Positions 35,283 through 46,348 of a stretch of 64,000 nt of DNA are shown one piece after another. The notes under the pieces are model-generated. The model saw nothing but the letters and a program-made list of their open reading frames with translations, did no database searches and was not told the origin of the DNA. Position numbers and translations under genes: made by a program. Numbering within the stretch: position 1 is the first letter of the stretch; every line of letters begins with the position of its first letter. The stretch is from Klebsormidium nitens (lineage: Eukaryota; Streptophyta; Klebsormidiophyceae; Klebsormidiales; Klebsormidiaceae), in assembly GCA_000708835.1 (NCBI GenBank), contig DF237035.1, forward strand, positions 69,899 through 133,898. The letters are read 5' to 3'.

Positions 35283-36277
35283 GTAAAGATTGGCCAAGCA
35301 CTACAGCTTCGTTATTCATTGGCATCTCAATGGTTATCGTAGCAGCAGGGGCATACACTTTTGGTCCGCATCCGTCGGACAGATCGTAGACTGCAGTCGA
35401 ATGCATTCTTCGAAGCGAATAATTGGACGGTTTAGTGTCATTCAGTGGATGATCATTCTGAGTCGAGACTAGTCCTTCACCTTTCAATTGAGTGGGAAAA
35501 GCCGATGGGCGTTCCGAGTTCCTGTGGTTCTTTCAAGCATTGACACCGTGTCTCGAGGCTTCCTGTGCGACAATGGTTATTGATGTGCGAAAGCTTTGTG
35601 CAACTCTTCTTAAGCTAGCGCAATCGGTCATGGGCCCTCACTGATTAAATGTTCCCATGAATCAGTGGCGCGGCTGCACGTTGCAAGTATCATTCCAGAA
35701 TGGCCAATCTCATGGTGTCATCACGTAGTGGAAAAACGACTGTACAGTGTCATTTGGTCAGGGACGGTCATGTGGCCTAGGCCTGATCGGCCAGCTAGTT
35801 ACCCTTGTTGCTCAAGCCTGCCAGCACTGACGCCAGTACAATATACGCAGATAATCCACTCATGGTGCATCCAATCGGCCATGCAAATGATACAGGTCCG
35901 GGTCAAGCTAGCTAGCTAGCTACTAGTTACATCAAGCTCCCTGCAGTAATTATTGCATGATCTAGGTTCGATCTGACTCATTAATTAGCCGATATTCAGA
36001 ATTACGTGGCAGATCCTGACCCCAAGGGGTCGCTTGGGCAGATAAGTGTAACGTGGACAATGACGCATTGCAAAGAACACGATATTGCCGTCATGCTGTG
36101 CATACAGCTCATACGAACTCATACAATGCCCAAGGATCCACATCAGACAGCCATTGATGGGACGTATGGTGCCTTCGTCGAGGGACAACAAAACTGTCAT
36201 CATGCGGTCACAAAACGGCAACAACCGTCGTCTCCTTGACAGAAGTCCTCACTGATGCGTTCTCGAAGTTCTCTCAT
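35283..36277. other. Intergenic region between AKR2 and IFT81 (convergent)
   Basis: About 1 kb between two 3' ends. There is a short CTAGCTAGCTAGCTA tract near 35909-35923. No gene is supported. Confidence 0.5.
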
Positions 36278-39200
36278 TCAGTCCGATGCGCCAATAACAA
36301 GACGGTTGGCTCCTCCCTGCAAAGATTAAAACTTTGTTGAGCCAACCGAATCCACTTTTGTGCCCCATTTTTCTCAACATCTGCCACGTCTAAGACCATC
36401 TTTAGGTCAACGGCCTCGACGACATTGGTGATTCTGACTAGCATTGCGATGCGCAAAAACAGACAGTACTCGGTCGAACAGAATTTGGATGCTTTCAAAT
36501 CATGCTGACCTACTCTCCTCTCAGAAGACGCTCAAAACATAAATTAGAGCGCCACAAGCGATATCCATTTTCAAGCTGCGCCGGGGTCTCTTTAAACCCC
36601 TCCTTCACTGTGGCGGCCTCACCTTGTCGACAACTTCGACGCTTTTGAAGGCGTGCGCCGGCGCTCCGCCGGACGCCGCCCACGTGGCACTGCCGGACGC
36701 CAGCCTGAGCTTCACTTGCAAAAGCGTCCGCAGGTCGGACACCATGACCTTCTGGCTCTGGGCGGATCGCTCTTGGTCCTGCAGATAGATATCCGGGAAA
36801 ATCAGAACCAGAAGTGCACGAAGCGCTCTGACCAATTCGCAGAGTAGCAAGTTGGGACAATCGTCGTTCGCAAGCACTTGTTAGCAATGTCACCATGACA
36901 GGCTGGATGAAAAGGCGCACGACTAGAATTTTCTGGATAATGTGGAAGACACTGCAGATTGAGGTAGTGTCGGGCAGGCCGTTCTGCGTCTGTTGTGGTA
37001 ATGGTCTGACGCTTGGTTGTCTCATCATGTGAGGAAGGTGTGACGAAGCAAAGTTGAGACAGGCTCAAGAGGACTTGAGAAAGGATGTATTGACAGCCGA
37101 TAAAGGCGGAAAGGCGTTCGGAAAATGAAATCGAAGGAGGCGGTGTAAACGACGCAGTGGGTTGTGTCAACTCTGACGAAGGCAGCCGACCCGTATCAAC
37201 GGTCGAAGACAAGGCCTTTTCTCCAACTGCAAAGCAATCGACGCCACTCTTTCTATCGGCGCGCCGCCCCTTAGCAAAGCATTGAAATCGAAACCTCGTC
37301 TCTCTTTGGCGTGAAAGGACGATAGGGCTCGGGACACGTGTCCTCACCTTGAGCCTCCGCTGCCGTTCCTGCAGCGTCTTGGCCAGCTCCTCCTGCGCGG
37401 CCAGGTCTTTCTTGTACCGCTCCACGAAGCCGGCTCCGTCCTCGACAACTGCAGGCAGCCCGCGGTGTGTCACAAACTACGTCAGTCCAATGTCATCATT
37501 CTTCAATCGCACTGGGGTTTTCTGGCGGTTGTGATTGGCGCAAAGCATGCACTTTCACCAAAAGCTTCATTTAAGACTCTCATCTTCTGATTACATCCGG
37601 ATGTATGTGGCGGTAGTCAATACCGGTGGACGGGGCTAGCTACGAAAACAGTGGTGATCAAAAAATGATCCAGGGAAGGAAGCGCAGAGAAAGAAGCCTG
37701 CCACGTCCTTCACGCCTGCAAAGAGCGCCAAGGGTCATATCTCACGAAATATGTCAGTCCAGCTCTCTCAACTTTTGATCGCATCGGGTCTTTGTGGCTG
37801 TTGTGATCTTTCAAAGAGCACGCAGTTTCACCAGGGTCGTCAGTGAAGTATTCTCCCCGCTTGATCGCATTGAGACTCCATGATGAGTACGAGCTTCAAT
37901 CGACAGGGCTAGCTGCGGTGACCAGTGACTGGTCTTCGAAAACTCGCTCAAACACAAGCATGTCTTCACTCCTAGCTGCCCCAATCGTAATGGACGCGTA
38001 TCCAAGAGTCCCCAAAGCGCTGTCACTTATACATTCAGATCGCCAGGATCAGAGCCAAACCTGCTATGATCCGAAAAGGGTCAGATATTCCGTCCTATAA
38101 TCCCCGGTGAAAGCGACTCACCCCTCTTGATGTTGGTCTCCACAGTCGCCGCTTCCTCCGCCAGTTCCTTGGCCCGCTTCTCCTGCCTCTGCAGGTCCGC
38201 CCGCTCGCGCTCAACTTCCGCTTCGAACTTGTTCCGCTGGCTGCGGGACCGGAGCATAAACGGATGTGAGTGATGGAGGTCTTGAAGCAAGCCATTGATT
38301 GTCCGCAAATTTGCGTTTGACCGTCGAAACCCTTTCACCCTTCCAAAAACACGGCGCGGCGCCCTCAGTCTTCCGTTGTCAACGAACCGCTCAGGATGGG
38401 AACTTCGCAAAAAATGGTCCGTTTGTGTTCTGTTCAGACGACTATACATCAGCCCAACCATCTTAAACCAGCGGTTCCTCCCTGAAGTCTTCCTCATTCA
38501 ATCCACTGAACCCATGACTCGTTGAGTATATGACGTCGAGAGCTGTCAATTCACGCGTCCAGCCCTTCCGTGCCCTTCTTGGAACTTCTTCCTCTTTCAG
38601 CCCTCTCAAAGCTTTCCTAATTGCTCTATCTAGAATCAGTAAGCAAACGTTTCTCAGTTCGCCCTCTTCAAAACGTTCCCAAATATCTTAATCGTCCCCA
38701 ATCCTTCCCTGTTTTGCTTCTCAAGCGTCCGTACTCAGAATAGTTAGTCGCCCTCCAAAAGAAGAAGCATCCAAACTCCTGAAGCATCTCACCCAGCCTA
38801 AACCAGCGCCCCTTCCTCGAACTTCTTCTTCCAGCCCTCCAAAAGCCTTTCCCAAATGTCCCTAAAACTCTCTGTGTTCGCCCTCTGTATTCGCCCTCTT
38901 ACAGACGTGTTCAGCTCACCCGTCCAAAACCATCGCCCCCTCCTCGAACTTCTTTTTCCGCGCCCCATGCTCCTCCTCCGCCTCCTGCAGGCTCGTACGC
39001 AGCGCGCGCAGGTCCTTGACACGTGGCGCCAGCGCGGCCTTCCGCTCCTTGATGGCGTCATTCACGCGCGCCAGCGCGCGGGAGAGCCCCTCCGGGCTGT
39101 GGTCGTCGCTGGCCGCGAGCGTCGCCGAGGTTTGAGAGGTTTTGCCTGCAGAGCGGCCGCGAGTTTAGCGACGCCAGATTTGGAGGCGTTCGGCTGCTGA

Positions 39201-42200
39201 GCCGTCGCGGCATTTGCTTTCTGGGGCGATGGCTGTGGGAATCGCGAATGAAAGCTCGCAACACCAGCGTTCGCTCGCCGTTACTCTCGGGCCAAATTCA
39301 CCCGGTTGATTTCTGCATCCTCCGCTTACTTCGATGCCCACTTCTGACGTTCCGGCCAACGGATGACGGAGCGGCTTCTACACAAAGGCCTTCAGTCTGC
39401 TTGAGCTTTGAGGGCGACATGAGGGGCTAGTACATGACCTACGCTTGCTGTACTGTTTCGTCCGAGCTTTCGACGCGCGCATCCGCCCTCCTGAGAGATG
39501 ATTGTCCCGATTTGACAATCGTTGGACCGTGTTGATTCCCGAAAGTTGTGGTTTTACCAGAACTTGCGCCAGACTCCAAACTCCAAACGTAGGAACTTAC
39601 GCGCCATGCCGCCCTGTTTCTCCGCGTCTTCGATCGCCTCCCGCAGGCCCGCGGCCTGCTCCTGCAGGATCTGCTGCGTCCGCATGAGGACGCCAAACTC
39701 GGCCGTCCGGTCGTCCAGCTCCTTCTTGAGCCGCTTATACGTCGCGTTCTTGCTGCGCAGGGACGCTGCGTAGCGCTTGAACTCTTCGCCCTTGAGAACG
39801 CGCCCCGACCCCTGCATATTGCCGAAATATATGCTCAGGGTCTTAATAGGTTTCGTTTGAAGTGTTCGAGTCTCCTCGTTAATTCGGCCGTTTCAGTCTT
39901 CTTTTAAATTGAATATTACCCTCCTTGCTGCGCGGCGACGCCGCGTGCCGCTTGAATTCGTCACCCTTCAGCAAGCGCCCCGACCCTGCACAGTGCGGGG
40001 CAGGAGCTCTGTCAACTGTTGCTTCCGACTGTTGCTTCGGGCTTTGCTCTCTTCTATTTAAGTGAGCGACTCTTGTCTTGCTCCATACCGCTTCGACTCA
40101 TCGGCCTTGAGGACGAGGCCCGACTCCTGCAGGGGCGAAACGAATGTTCCTTTTTTCTGGCTATCTTAATCTTACTCTTCTTCTTCTTCTTCTTCTTCTT
40201 TTACAGAGAACGAGTCCCTTCTTGCTGGGCAGCAGTGGCGCGTTCCGCTTGAACACCTCGCCTTCGAGAATGCCGACCCGTGCACGGTGCAGGAAAGTAG
40301 GCTTAGCGAGCACCACTCTTCACTGTCGTTCTGCTTCATTTCGAATTACTGTTCGTTCTTCTAGAGTGAGCGAGGTTTGTCCTGGCTGCGCAGCAATAAG
40401 GCGTCCCGCTCGAACGGCTCGCCCTTGAGCACGCGGCAAGCCCCTGCGGACTCTGTGCATGACTTCAACTACCCGGCATGACGTCATACGCAGACAATTC
40501 AGAAGCGATTGACTCCTGTAAATGAGCAGAGTCTTCGCTCTCGCAATGCCGCAGACCGCTTGGACTCTTGCCAATCAACTTTGTCCAACAGAAGTTCAGG
40601 TGAAGGGGTACCGTTTTGCCTTTTGAGTATAAACGCAAGATGTCCGCAACGATTTCGCGCTATGACAAGGAGACTTTCCGTGCTTGGGCACAGGATCCAA
40701 TACGGACTTCTTTGAGATAGTACAATTCTGCTGCAAAACGTGAGGGATTGTTTCTGTATTTTCAGGCGACCTGGATACTGTTCGCGACAATACAGAAGGT
40801 ACGAGGTTTGCCACATGAGGACCTGAAGGCCGGCGATTCAAACTGGAGAGAGAGAAGTCCTCAGAGGGAAAAGGCTCAAAAGAAATAACAATCTAGAACC
40901 GCACATGCCCAACTCCTGATCTAACCGTCGTCTGACTGCATCGCCGCGAAACGGCGCCGAACCTTTTCAACACCTTGAGCTGCTGCCTCTTGACAGGCAT
41001 GCGGAAAATTTCGAAGTCAGCACGAAAACGAAACGTTCACAACCCTGAATGACAAGAGTTTTGAAAGTCCCGTTTGGAAGCCGCTTGAAGCCAAGCACAG
41101 CTCGTCATCCAATAGCTTTGCGCCATGTGGCACCTCACCGACGCCGCCGCCGCCTGCTTCTGCCCCAGCTCTTGCGCCACCTCACTCCGCCTCGCGTTCA
41201 ACTCCTCCAGCTTCTGCCACGTGGCGTCCTTCTTGCGCGCCACGATGGCTGCCATCTGCTGCTGCTGACGCAGCACCGCGTCTTGCCCGGTCGCCTCGCG
41301 TGCGTCTCGCCGCTCCGTGAGCGCGTTTACATCGGTTTGAAGGGCCCGGAGCTCAGCCTGTGTGAAAAGGTAGAGTGTAAGCTTGATAGCGGTTGTGCGC
41401 AATATATTGCGAACTCCCGCTGATTGCAAGCACTCAATTCCAAGCGAAGCGGTATGCGATCGATTCACATCCCAGATTCTTGGAAGATTGCAGCAGTCAA
41501 GGTCGAGCTTCGTCCAAGCACCTGACGAGGATTACCGTAAAAAATGTCGCAATTCCCGCATTTGGAGTCCTTGCCAGATCACAGATTTGAGTTGCAAAGC
41601 TCCAAACCGCAGAGCGCATTTTTCGCACTGAATTCGAACGCCAGAACGTAAGATATCGTGAAGATCCGCATCGGTACCCAAGGATTTTCCATCTTTAGCA
41701 TTCTATATAATAACGCCCTTAGTCCGCCCTCCGTTCAGTCTTCGGGATTTGAACTCTGTTTCCGAGCATGCTTCTCACCCGCGATATCTTCCAAAGTTCG
41801 AGCAAGGCGAGGCGAACGGGATTGGAATTCGAAGAAGAGACGAAACGGCAAAGCAAGAACTCAACTCTTTTCAACAGAGCCACACATACACAACACGCTT
41901 CCGCTGACAGTCACCCAAGCCACGTGGCCCACCTGCATGGCCGCCAGGTCCTGCTCCGAGCTGACCGGTTCGTTCAGCACGGTCTGTACCGCCTGCAACC
42001 GTTCCCGCCGCGCCGCAATTTCCTTTGGTAGCCGCTCCTGCGCGCCGTACCGCGCCAGGCTCGTTTCTTCCGCCAGGGCCGCCAGCAGGGCCGCCGGGCC
42101 GGCGCCGCTCGCGGCGCGCGCGTGCGCGTCGCGGAGCTTGGCGAGCGCGCGCGCCTCCTTCTGTCCGGCAGCGTCCAAGACGTCCTGCAGAGCGGACGGA

Positions 42201-45106
42201 AAGATGGGCAAGCGTTTCGAGCGTGAATCGCGGGCGCCCAACCGAAAGTGGGTGCGATTCACAGGCGCCTGGCACGACCTATGAATGGTGACTGAATGTA
42301 GCTTTTGGAGAAAAATGAAGGCTGCGGGACGCCCGCGTGCAAGACTCCTTCTGTCGGAGCGTCCAAGAGGTTCTGCAAAGCGGACGGGAGGGATCGGAGA
42401 AAAGTGGATGTGGTTTTGGGAGATCCAATGCTGTGGGACACGCGCGCACGCCTCCTTCTGCCAGGCTTCTTTGGAAGGGAGATTGGTCCGGAATGCATAC
42501 TGAGAAATGGCTTACCTAGCATCGCTTTGCCTCCTCGAGCGTAAAAAACGTCGGGTTCTCATGCGAAGGGCAAAGCGAAGGAGGGGCCAGAAAAGCCAGG
42601 TCAAGCCAGGGCTCGCATATTGTGTCAGAGGCACAGTCAGATACATTTCTAGGACGTCTCTGATGTCTCTGACGTCTCGTTATGAAGTAGATAGGAGGGT
42701 AGGCCTGGTTGATTGGAGACACGAACAGCAACGGAGCATAGACTCAAACCACTGCCAAGCGTTGCGAACATCCATCATCCTTCGTAGCAGAATACGATGT
42801 TTCTAGATTCCATCCTGTGGCTCCACTATTTTGTTTATCAGCAGCTTCGTCTGCCAGATCAACTCACCTGTTGCTGGGCCAAGCTCTGCGCCAGCGCTCC
42901 CGCTTCTTCCTGCTGCCTCCGCAGCAACGAGGCGACCTCCAGGAAGGCATCCACCCCAGCAACATTCTGCGGCACCAAAACCTCCTTGTTTTCAGCCAAG
43001 AGCCTATCGCCGTAGCGGATTCGAGCGAACTTCAAAAACAAGTCTTTTCGAAAGTAAACTAAATTACGTTCCCACAACGAGATGGTTCGAGGGCAGCTTG
43101 GAATTAGTCACCCTCGTCAGAGGGCAGCCGCAAACGTCCTCCTCTGGCTCAGAAGTCGTCCGTATAGATCTGGCTTCAGTCAGCGATCTGTTGAAAAGGA
43201 AACTCTTTGTTGCTGCACAATGGCCAACTTGTGTGCGTTTTCAGCTTGCAGCCGATCGCTTAGCACATGCGCACCTAAGAACAAACAAACATCGCGCTCT
43301 CAGTCTTAGTTCGTGGTCAATCATCGCTCTTAGCTGCAGCGATTACCTCAGGTTCACCCACCATGGTCTTCTCTCTGACCTTTACAAGCCGCAGGGTCAC
43401 CCCAGACCAACTCACCTTGGTCTTCTCCTTAACCCTTTCCACCCGCCCCCCCAGCTGCTCCTTTTCTCCCTCGAGCCCCGCCAGCTGGGCTTTCAGGCTG
43501 CGGGGGTCCCGCTGCGTTTTGCGGCTCTGGTCCACCGCCTTATGCACCTCCTTGAACTGCTCTTGGAGCTCTTTGACCAGCGCGTGCGTGTCCTGGATCT
43601 CAGGATCGAGAAACAGCTCCTCGGGGATGGGCTCGTCCACCAGGAATTGAGCCAGGTAGGCGCGTTTTTGGAGTAGGGGAAGCTGCCGGAGGAAAAGAGA
43701 GTATATCAAGGGCTGAAAGCTGGATATCAACAGAATCTAAACAAGGAGGAGCTCGCCTTAAGAGCTGGATATCAACGAAGTTTGAAACAGAAAAGCTTGA
43801 GTACAGGGAAAGTGGAAGGGTTTAGGTGATGTGGAGATGGAATGTTGTGTGAGGGAAGGCCGGGGGAAGGATAGATGGATGTGCGGGCGCAGGTGCTGAG
43901 AAGCTATATTGAGTCTGAAGCGAATCGTTGAAGACGCCGGGTGTTAGATCTGGGATAGCTCGATGATTCTGGATTCGGCGGAATGTGTTATGGAGTGAGG
44001 GAAAGGAGGGGGACAGCCAGTAGGGAAGGTGAAAGAAGGCATGACTGAACAAGTGGCGAGTTTGAAATTGCGTCAACTTGCATATCAGAGTCCGTGTAAC
44101 GTGGGGTCTAGAGGGTCACCTGGTTGAGGAGCCACAGTAGCAGAGGATAGACAGTAAGCGGGTCTGCGTCGAGCATACCCTGTCGGAAGGTGGCCCTGCA
44201 AGAAACAATATCGTTACACAATTGTCAGACTCACATTTCATAAGACACCACCACAGGCAACTCCCTTTGATTGTTCCTCTATACACTGAAGGTGCATAAG
44301 CAGAGTTTTACAGAGTGAAAGACTTATCGGACTGTCAGTTTCACAGTGATGGTTCCACAAATGCAACTTCTACGCTTCTGTATTCCATGTTGAAGTGGCA
44401 GGTGCTTCTTTTCTACTCACCCATCGGTACTGACTTTATACTTGAGCACCCTCAGCAGGTCGAGGTGCCGCGCGGTGGTGACATCTGGCGTCTCATCCCG
44501 CAACTCACGCCGCTGCCAATCATTCGCAAACGCCTTTGTTACCTTCTTGTGATTCATAGCTTTCATCAACACATTGCGCAGTGCTTGCAGATGTGAAGAG
44601 CAGAGGATGCGTCAAGCTGATCAAGTTTGACTGACATTGTTGTGATTGGCTCTTGATGTGAGGCTTTTTGAACTAGTATGCGTTCTCCAAAACTTACCTG
44701 TCTGTTATCAATGGTGGCAAGGACATCGTTCAGCAGCTCTCTCAGCTCCTGAGGTGACTTTTGGCTGCAAATACCGATAGATAAGGAATTTAGTAAGCAG
44801 ACGTACAAGAAAGTACTAAAATGGTGGTTGAGGATGCTACTTATTGAATCATGGTGGAGCAGAACAGGGGACCACATTCTCAAAGTCAATTGAAAGTGTC
44901 CATGAAGTCCCATATTAGCCCTAGCAACTTAACGCTCAGTGACTTGTGGTGAGCTAGGAATGTACCTTTAGGGACAGGCCCCGCAGATTGAGCTCCAAAT
45001 GCCACAGGGCAATGGCTGCTGCAGCTCACCTAAAAGAAACCAACGACAGCGCCAAGTCGAATGGGGCTTGGTTGAGCTTGTCAACGATCTGCTGCAACTC
45101 CCCCAT
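36278..45106 (-). CDS. IFT81: IFT81, intraflagellar transport complex B subunit
   Basis: Fourteen exons leftward: 45030-45106, 44698-44764, 44421-44512, 44120-44195, 43416-43682, 42868-43029, 41933-42184, 41139-41357, 39601-39811, 38920-39145, 38122-38240, 37348-37448, 36623-36778, 36278-36316. All phases match; 687 aa against 676 in human. The N-terminal calponin-homology-like tubulin-binding domain reads MGELQQIVDKLNQAPFD, LRELLNDVLATIDNRQ, ATFRQGMLDADPLTVYPLLL, QKRAYLAQFLVDEPIPEELF. Long coiled coils follow, with the family hallmarks RVLKGEEFKRYAASLRSKNATYKRLK and TAEFGVLMRT, and the end is GGANRLVIGASD. IFT81 pairs with IFT74 and carries tubulin into growing cilia. Its presence implies a motile-cilium stage. 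Exons 3 and 6 have less certain acceptors (TTGGCAG, TTTTGAAG). Several introns hold decoy arrays. Confidence 0.94.
38448..38850 (-). repeat. Degenerate copies of the IFT81 exon 10 end and donor in intron 10
   Basis: The true exon 10 end lies at 38911-38972 on the plus strand (CTCACCCGTCCAAAACCATCG ... CCTCCTCGAACTTC). Related blocks occur at 38786-38850 (CTCACCCAGCCTAAACCAGCG, CTTCCTCGAACTTCTTCTTC), 38554-38612 (CTTCTTGGAACTTCTTCCTC then TTTCAGCCCTCTCAAAGC) and 38456-38500 (CATCTTAAACCAGCGGTTCC). At least the 38787 copy keeps a GTGAG-type donor on the minus strand (CTGGGTGAGATG). Confidence 0.75.
39924..40600 (-). repeat. Array of five degenerate copies of the IFT81 exon 9 head in intron 8
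   Basis: On the plus strand the true exon 9 head at 39744-39815 runs CTTGCTGCGCAGGGACGCTG, GCTTGAACTCTTCGCCCTTG, GAACGCGCCCCGACCCCTGC. The same order recurs starting at 39924, 40077, 40221, 40381 and about 40539, with a period of about 145-180 bp. Each has CTTGCTGCGC-, CGCTTGAACTC- and CTTGAGNACGCG-like blocks, then (best in the first four) a CCTGCA block that is an acceptor on the minus strand. Similarity falls with distance from the exon. Between copies 3 and 4 lies a TTC microsatellite (about 40175-40203). Confidence 0.9.
42328..42480 (-). repeat. Two degenerate copies of the IFT81 exon 7 head in intron 6
   Basis: The true exon 7 starts at 42184 (minus strand CTCTGCAG then GACGTCTTGGACGCTGCCGG). 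A copy at about 42328-42395 keeps an acceptor (CTTTGCAG then AACCTCTTGGACGCTCCGAC) but then goes out of frame by one base. A shorter copy lies at 42432-42475 (CACGCGCGCACGCCTCCTTC). Confidence 0.82.
43350..43395 (-). repeat. Degenerate copy of the IFT81 exon 5 end and donor
   Basis: The exon 5 end at 43411-43445 (plus strand CTCACCTTGGTCTTCTCC) is mirrored about 58 bp further into intron 5 by CACCCACCATGGTCTTCTCT. The copy keeps a GTGGGT donor on the minus strand. Confidence 0.6.
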
Positions 45107-45827
45107 TTTGGATGCACGCAGTGTCTCAAAGGGCAAAGCCGAGGAAGCAAGGCAAAAGCAATTATCTCCAAGGATCCGGTCACCTCTTCAAGGACTATCT
45201 CTGCTTCCTTCTCTTTCCCTATGGAATAACCAAGCAGATTGTGCAAGCAGCTGGTTGTAAACCTTTGCAGCGGTGCACTGCAGCTGAACTCTTCTGCTTT
45301 TCGTGACGGTCAGGTTGGAAATTTATGCCCATTACAATGTAATGGTGCATAGATTGAGCTGATTATCGACTGCTACATAGCGCGCCGAGGTGCTCGAATC
45401 TAAACCCATGATCACTCAGAGTTGAAAAGTGCTCCAGGACCCTGGCTGCAGCCCTCCAGCCCTCTTGCACTGGCAGGAGAGAACTTTGCACAGCCTCCGA
45501 TGTCCACAAGATGCTCAAGAGTCAAGCCTGAGCATGCCAGCACAAGCAGCCCAATGCACGTCTTGAGCACGTCTCATGAGCACGTCTTGTGAGTAAGCTG
45601 AAGCTGATGCCATGACACAGAGTCAGTCGCAGCGCATTGCCATGATCCATGACTCTATTACTCTGAGTGCAACACCCTAGGTAAAATTTTCAAGATGTAC
45701 ACAACCGATCGGAACCGAACCCTAATTCTTACGTCCGAAGCCTCAGGTGCGTACCCCGCATCAAAGTTCGAACGTCCGCCAACTGTATTACGTTCCTGAT
45801 AGTCGCCGGGGCGCAAAACGGCCAAAG

Positions 45828-46348
45828 CTGCCGAATCTTTTGTCAACTTTCGAAACCGGACTCACGCGGACTGCGGAAAGTCAGATGCGTGTCACCGTCC
45901 GATCGTGTACCGTCCGCAGGATCTACGCTCTGAGTAGCTGCCACATGTCAAGGGCCGAGTCCGGTACCGTACTCAGTACCGTACGGTTCGGGCGGCACCG
46001 TTGACTGCGTACAGAAGGTATGCACTGTCAACAAGCAACCGGGCACTCCTAGTGACATTAGGGTCTCGCGCTACAAAGCAGTGATGGTGTGTTAGGGTTA
46101 CGCCACTTCCTGTGACGGTTTGTTAGGGTTACTCCCTTTTCTGTGACTGCTCTCAGATTAGGGTTCCTACTAACGGCTAAGTCACTGTTTTTAGGATTTT
46201 AATGTGGTTTGCAGGCTAACTCCAGCATTATTTAAGTCCGGCGAAAGCAGGCCCGGTACCAACCGCGTCCTCAAATATGGCACTGCGGACAACGACTGCT
46301 TGTGCCCGTCCGGCGTCCGATTTCGAAAGTTGACAAAAGATTCGGCAG
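45828..46348. repeat. Inverted repeat pair, possible small mobile element
   Basis: Bases 45828-45860 and 46316-46348 are reverse complements over 33 bp with one mismatch (core GAATCTTTTGTCAACTTTCG). They enclose about 455 bp with no coding capacity. This is the shape of a non-autonomous foldback or MITE-like element, but no target-site duplication is evident. Confidence 0.7.
46060..46165. repeat. Interstitial TTAGGG-containing short repeats
   Basis: ATTAGGGTCTCG, GTTAGGGTTACGCC, GTTAGGGTTACTCC and ATTAGGGTTCC recur at about 35-45 bp spacing, with CTGTGAC-like sequence between them. They resemble dispersed telomere-type words, not a telomere array. Confidence 0.5.

Noticed and set aside
40175-40203. 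TTC microsatellite as a functional polypyrimidine tract
   Set aside because: It is pyrimidine-rich only on the plus strand, while IFT81 is on the minus strand, so it cannot serve as that gene's tract.
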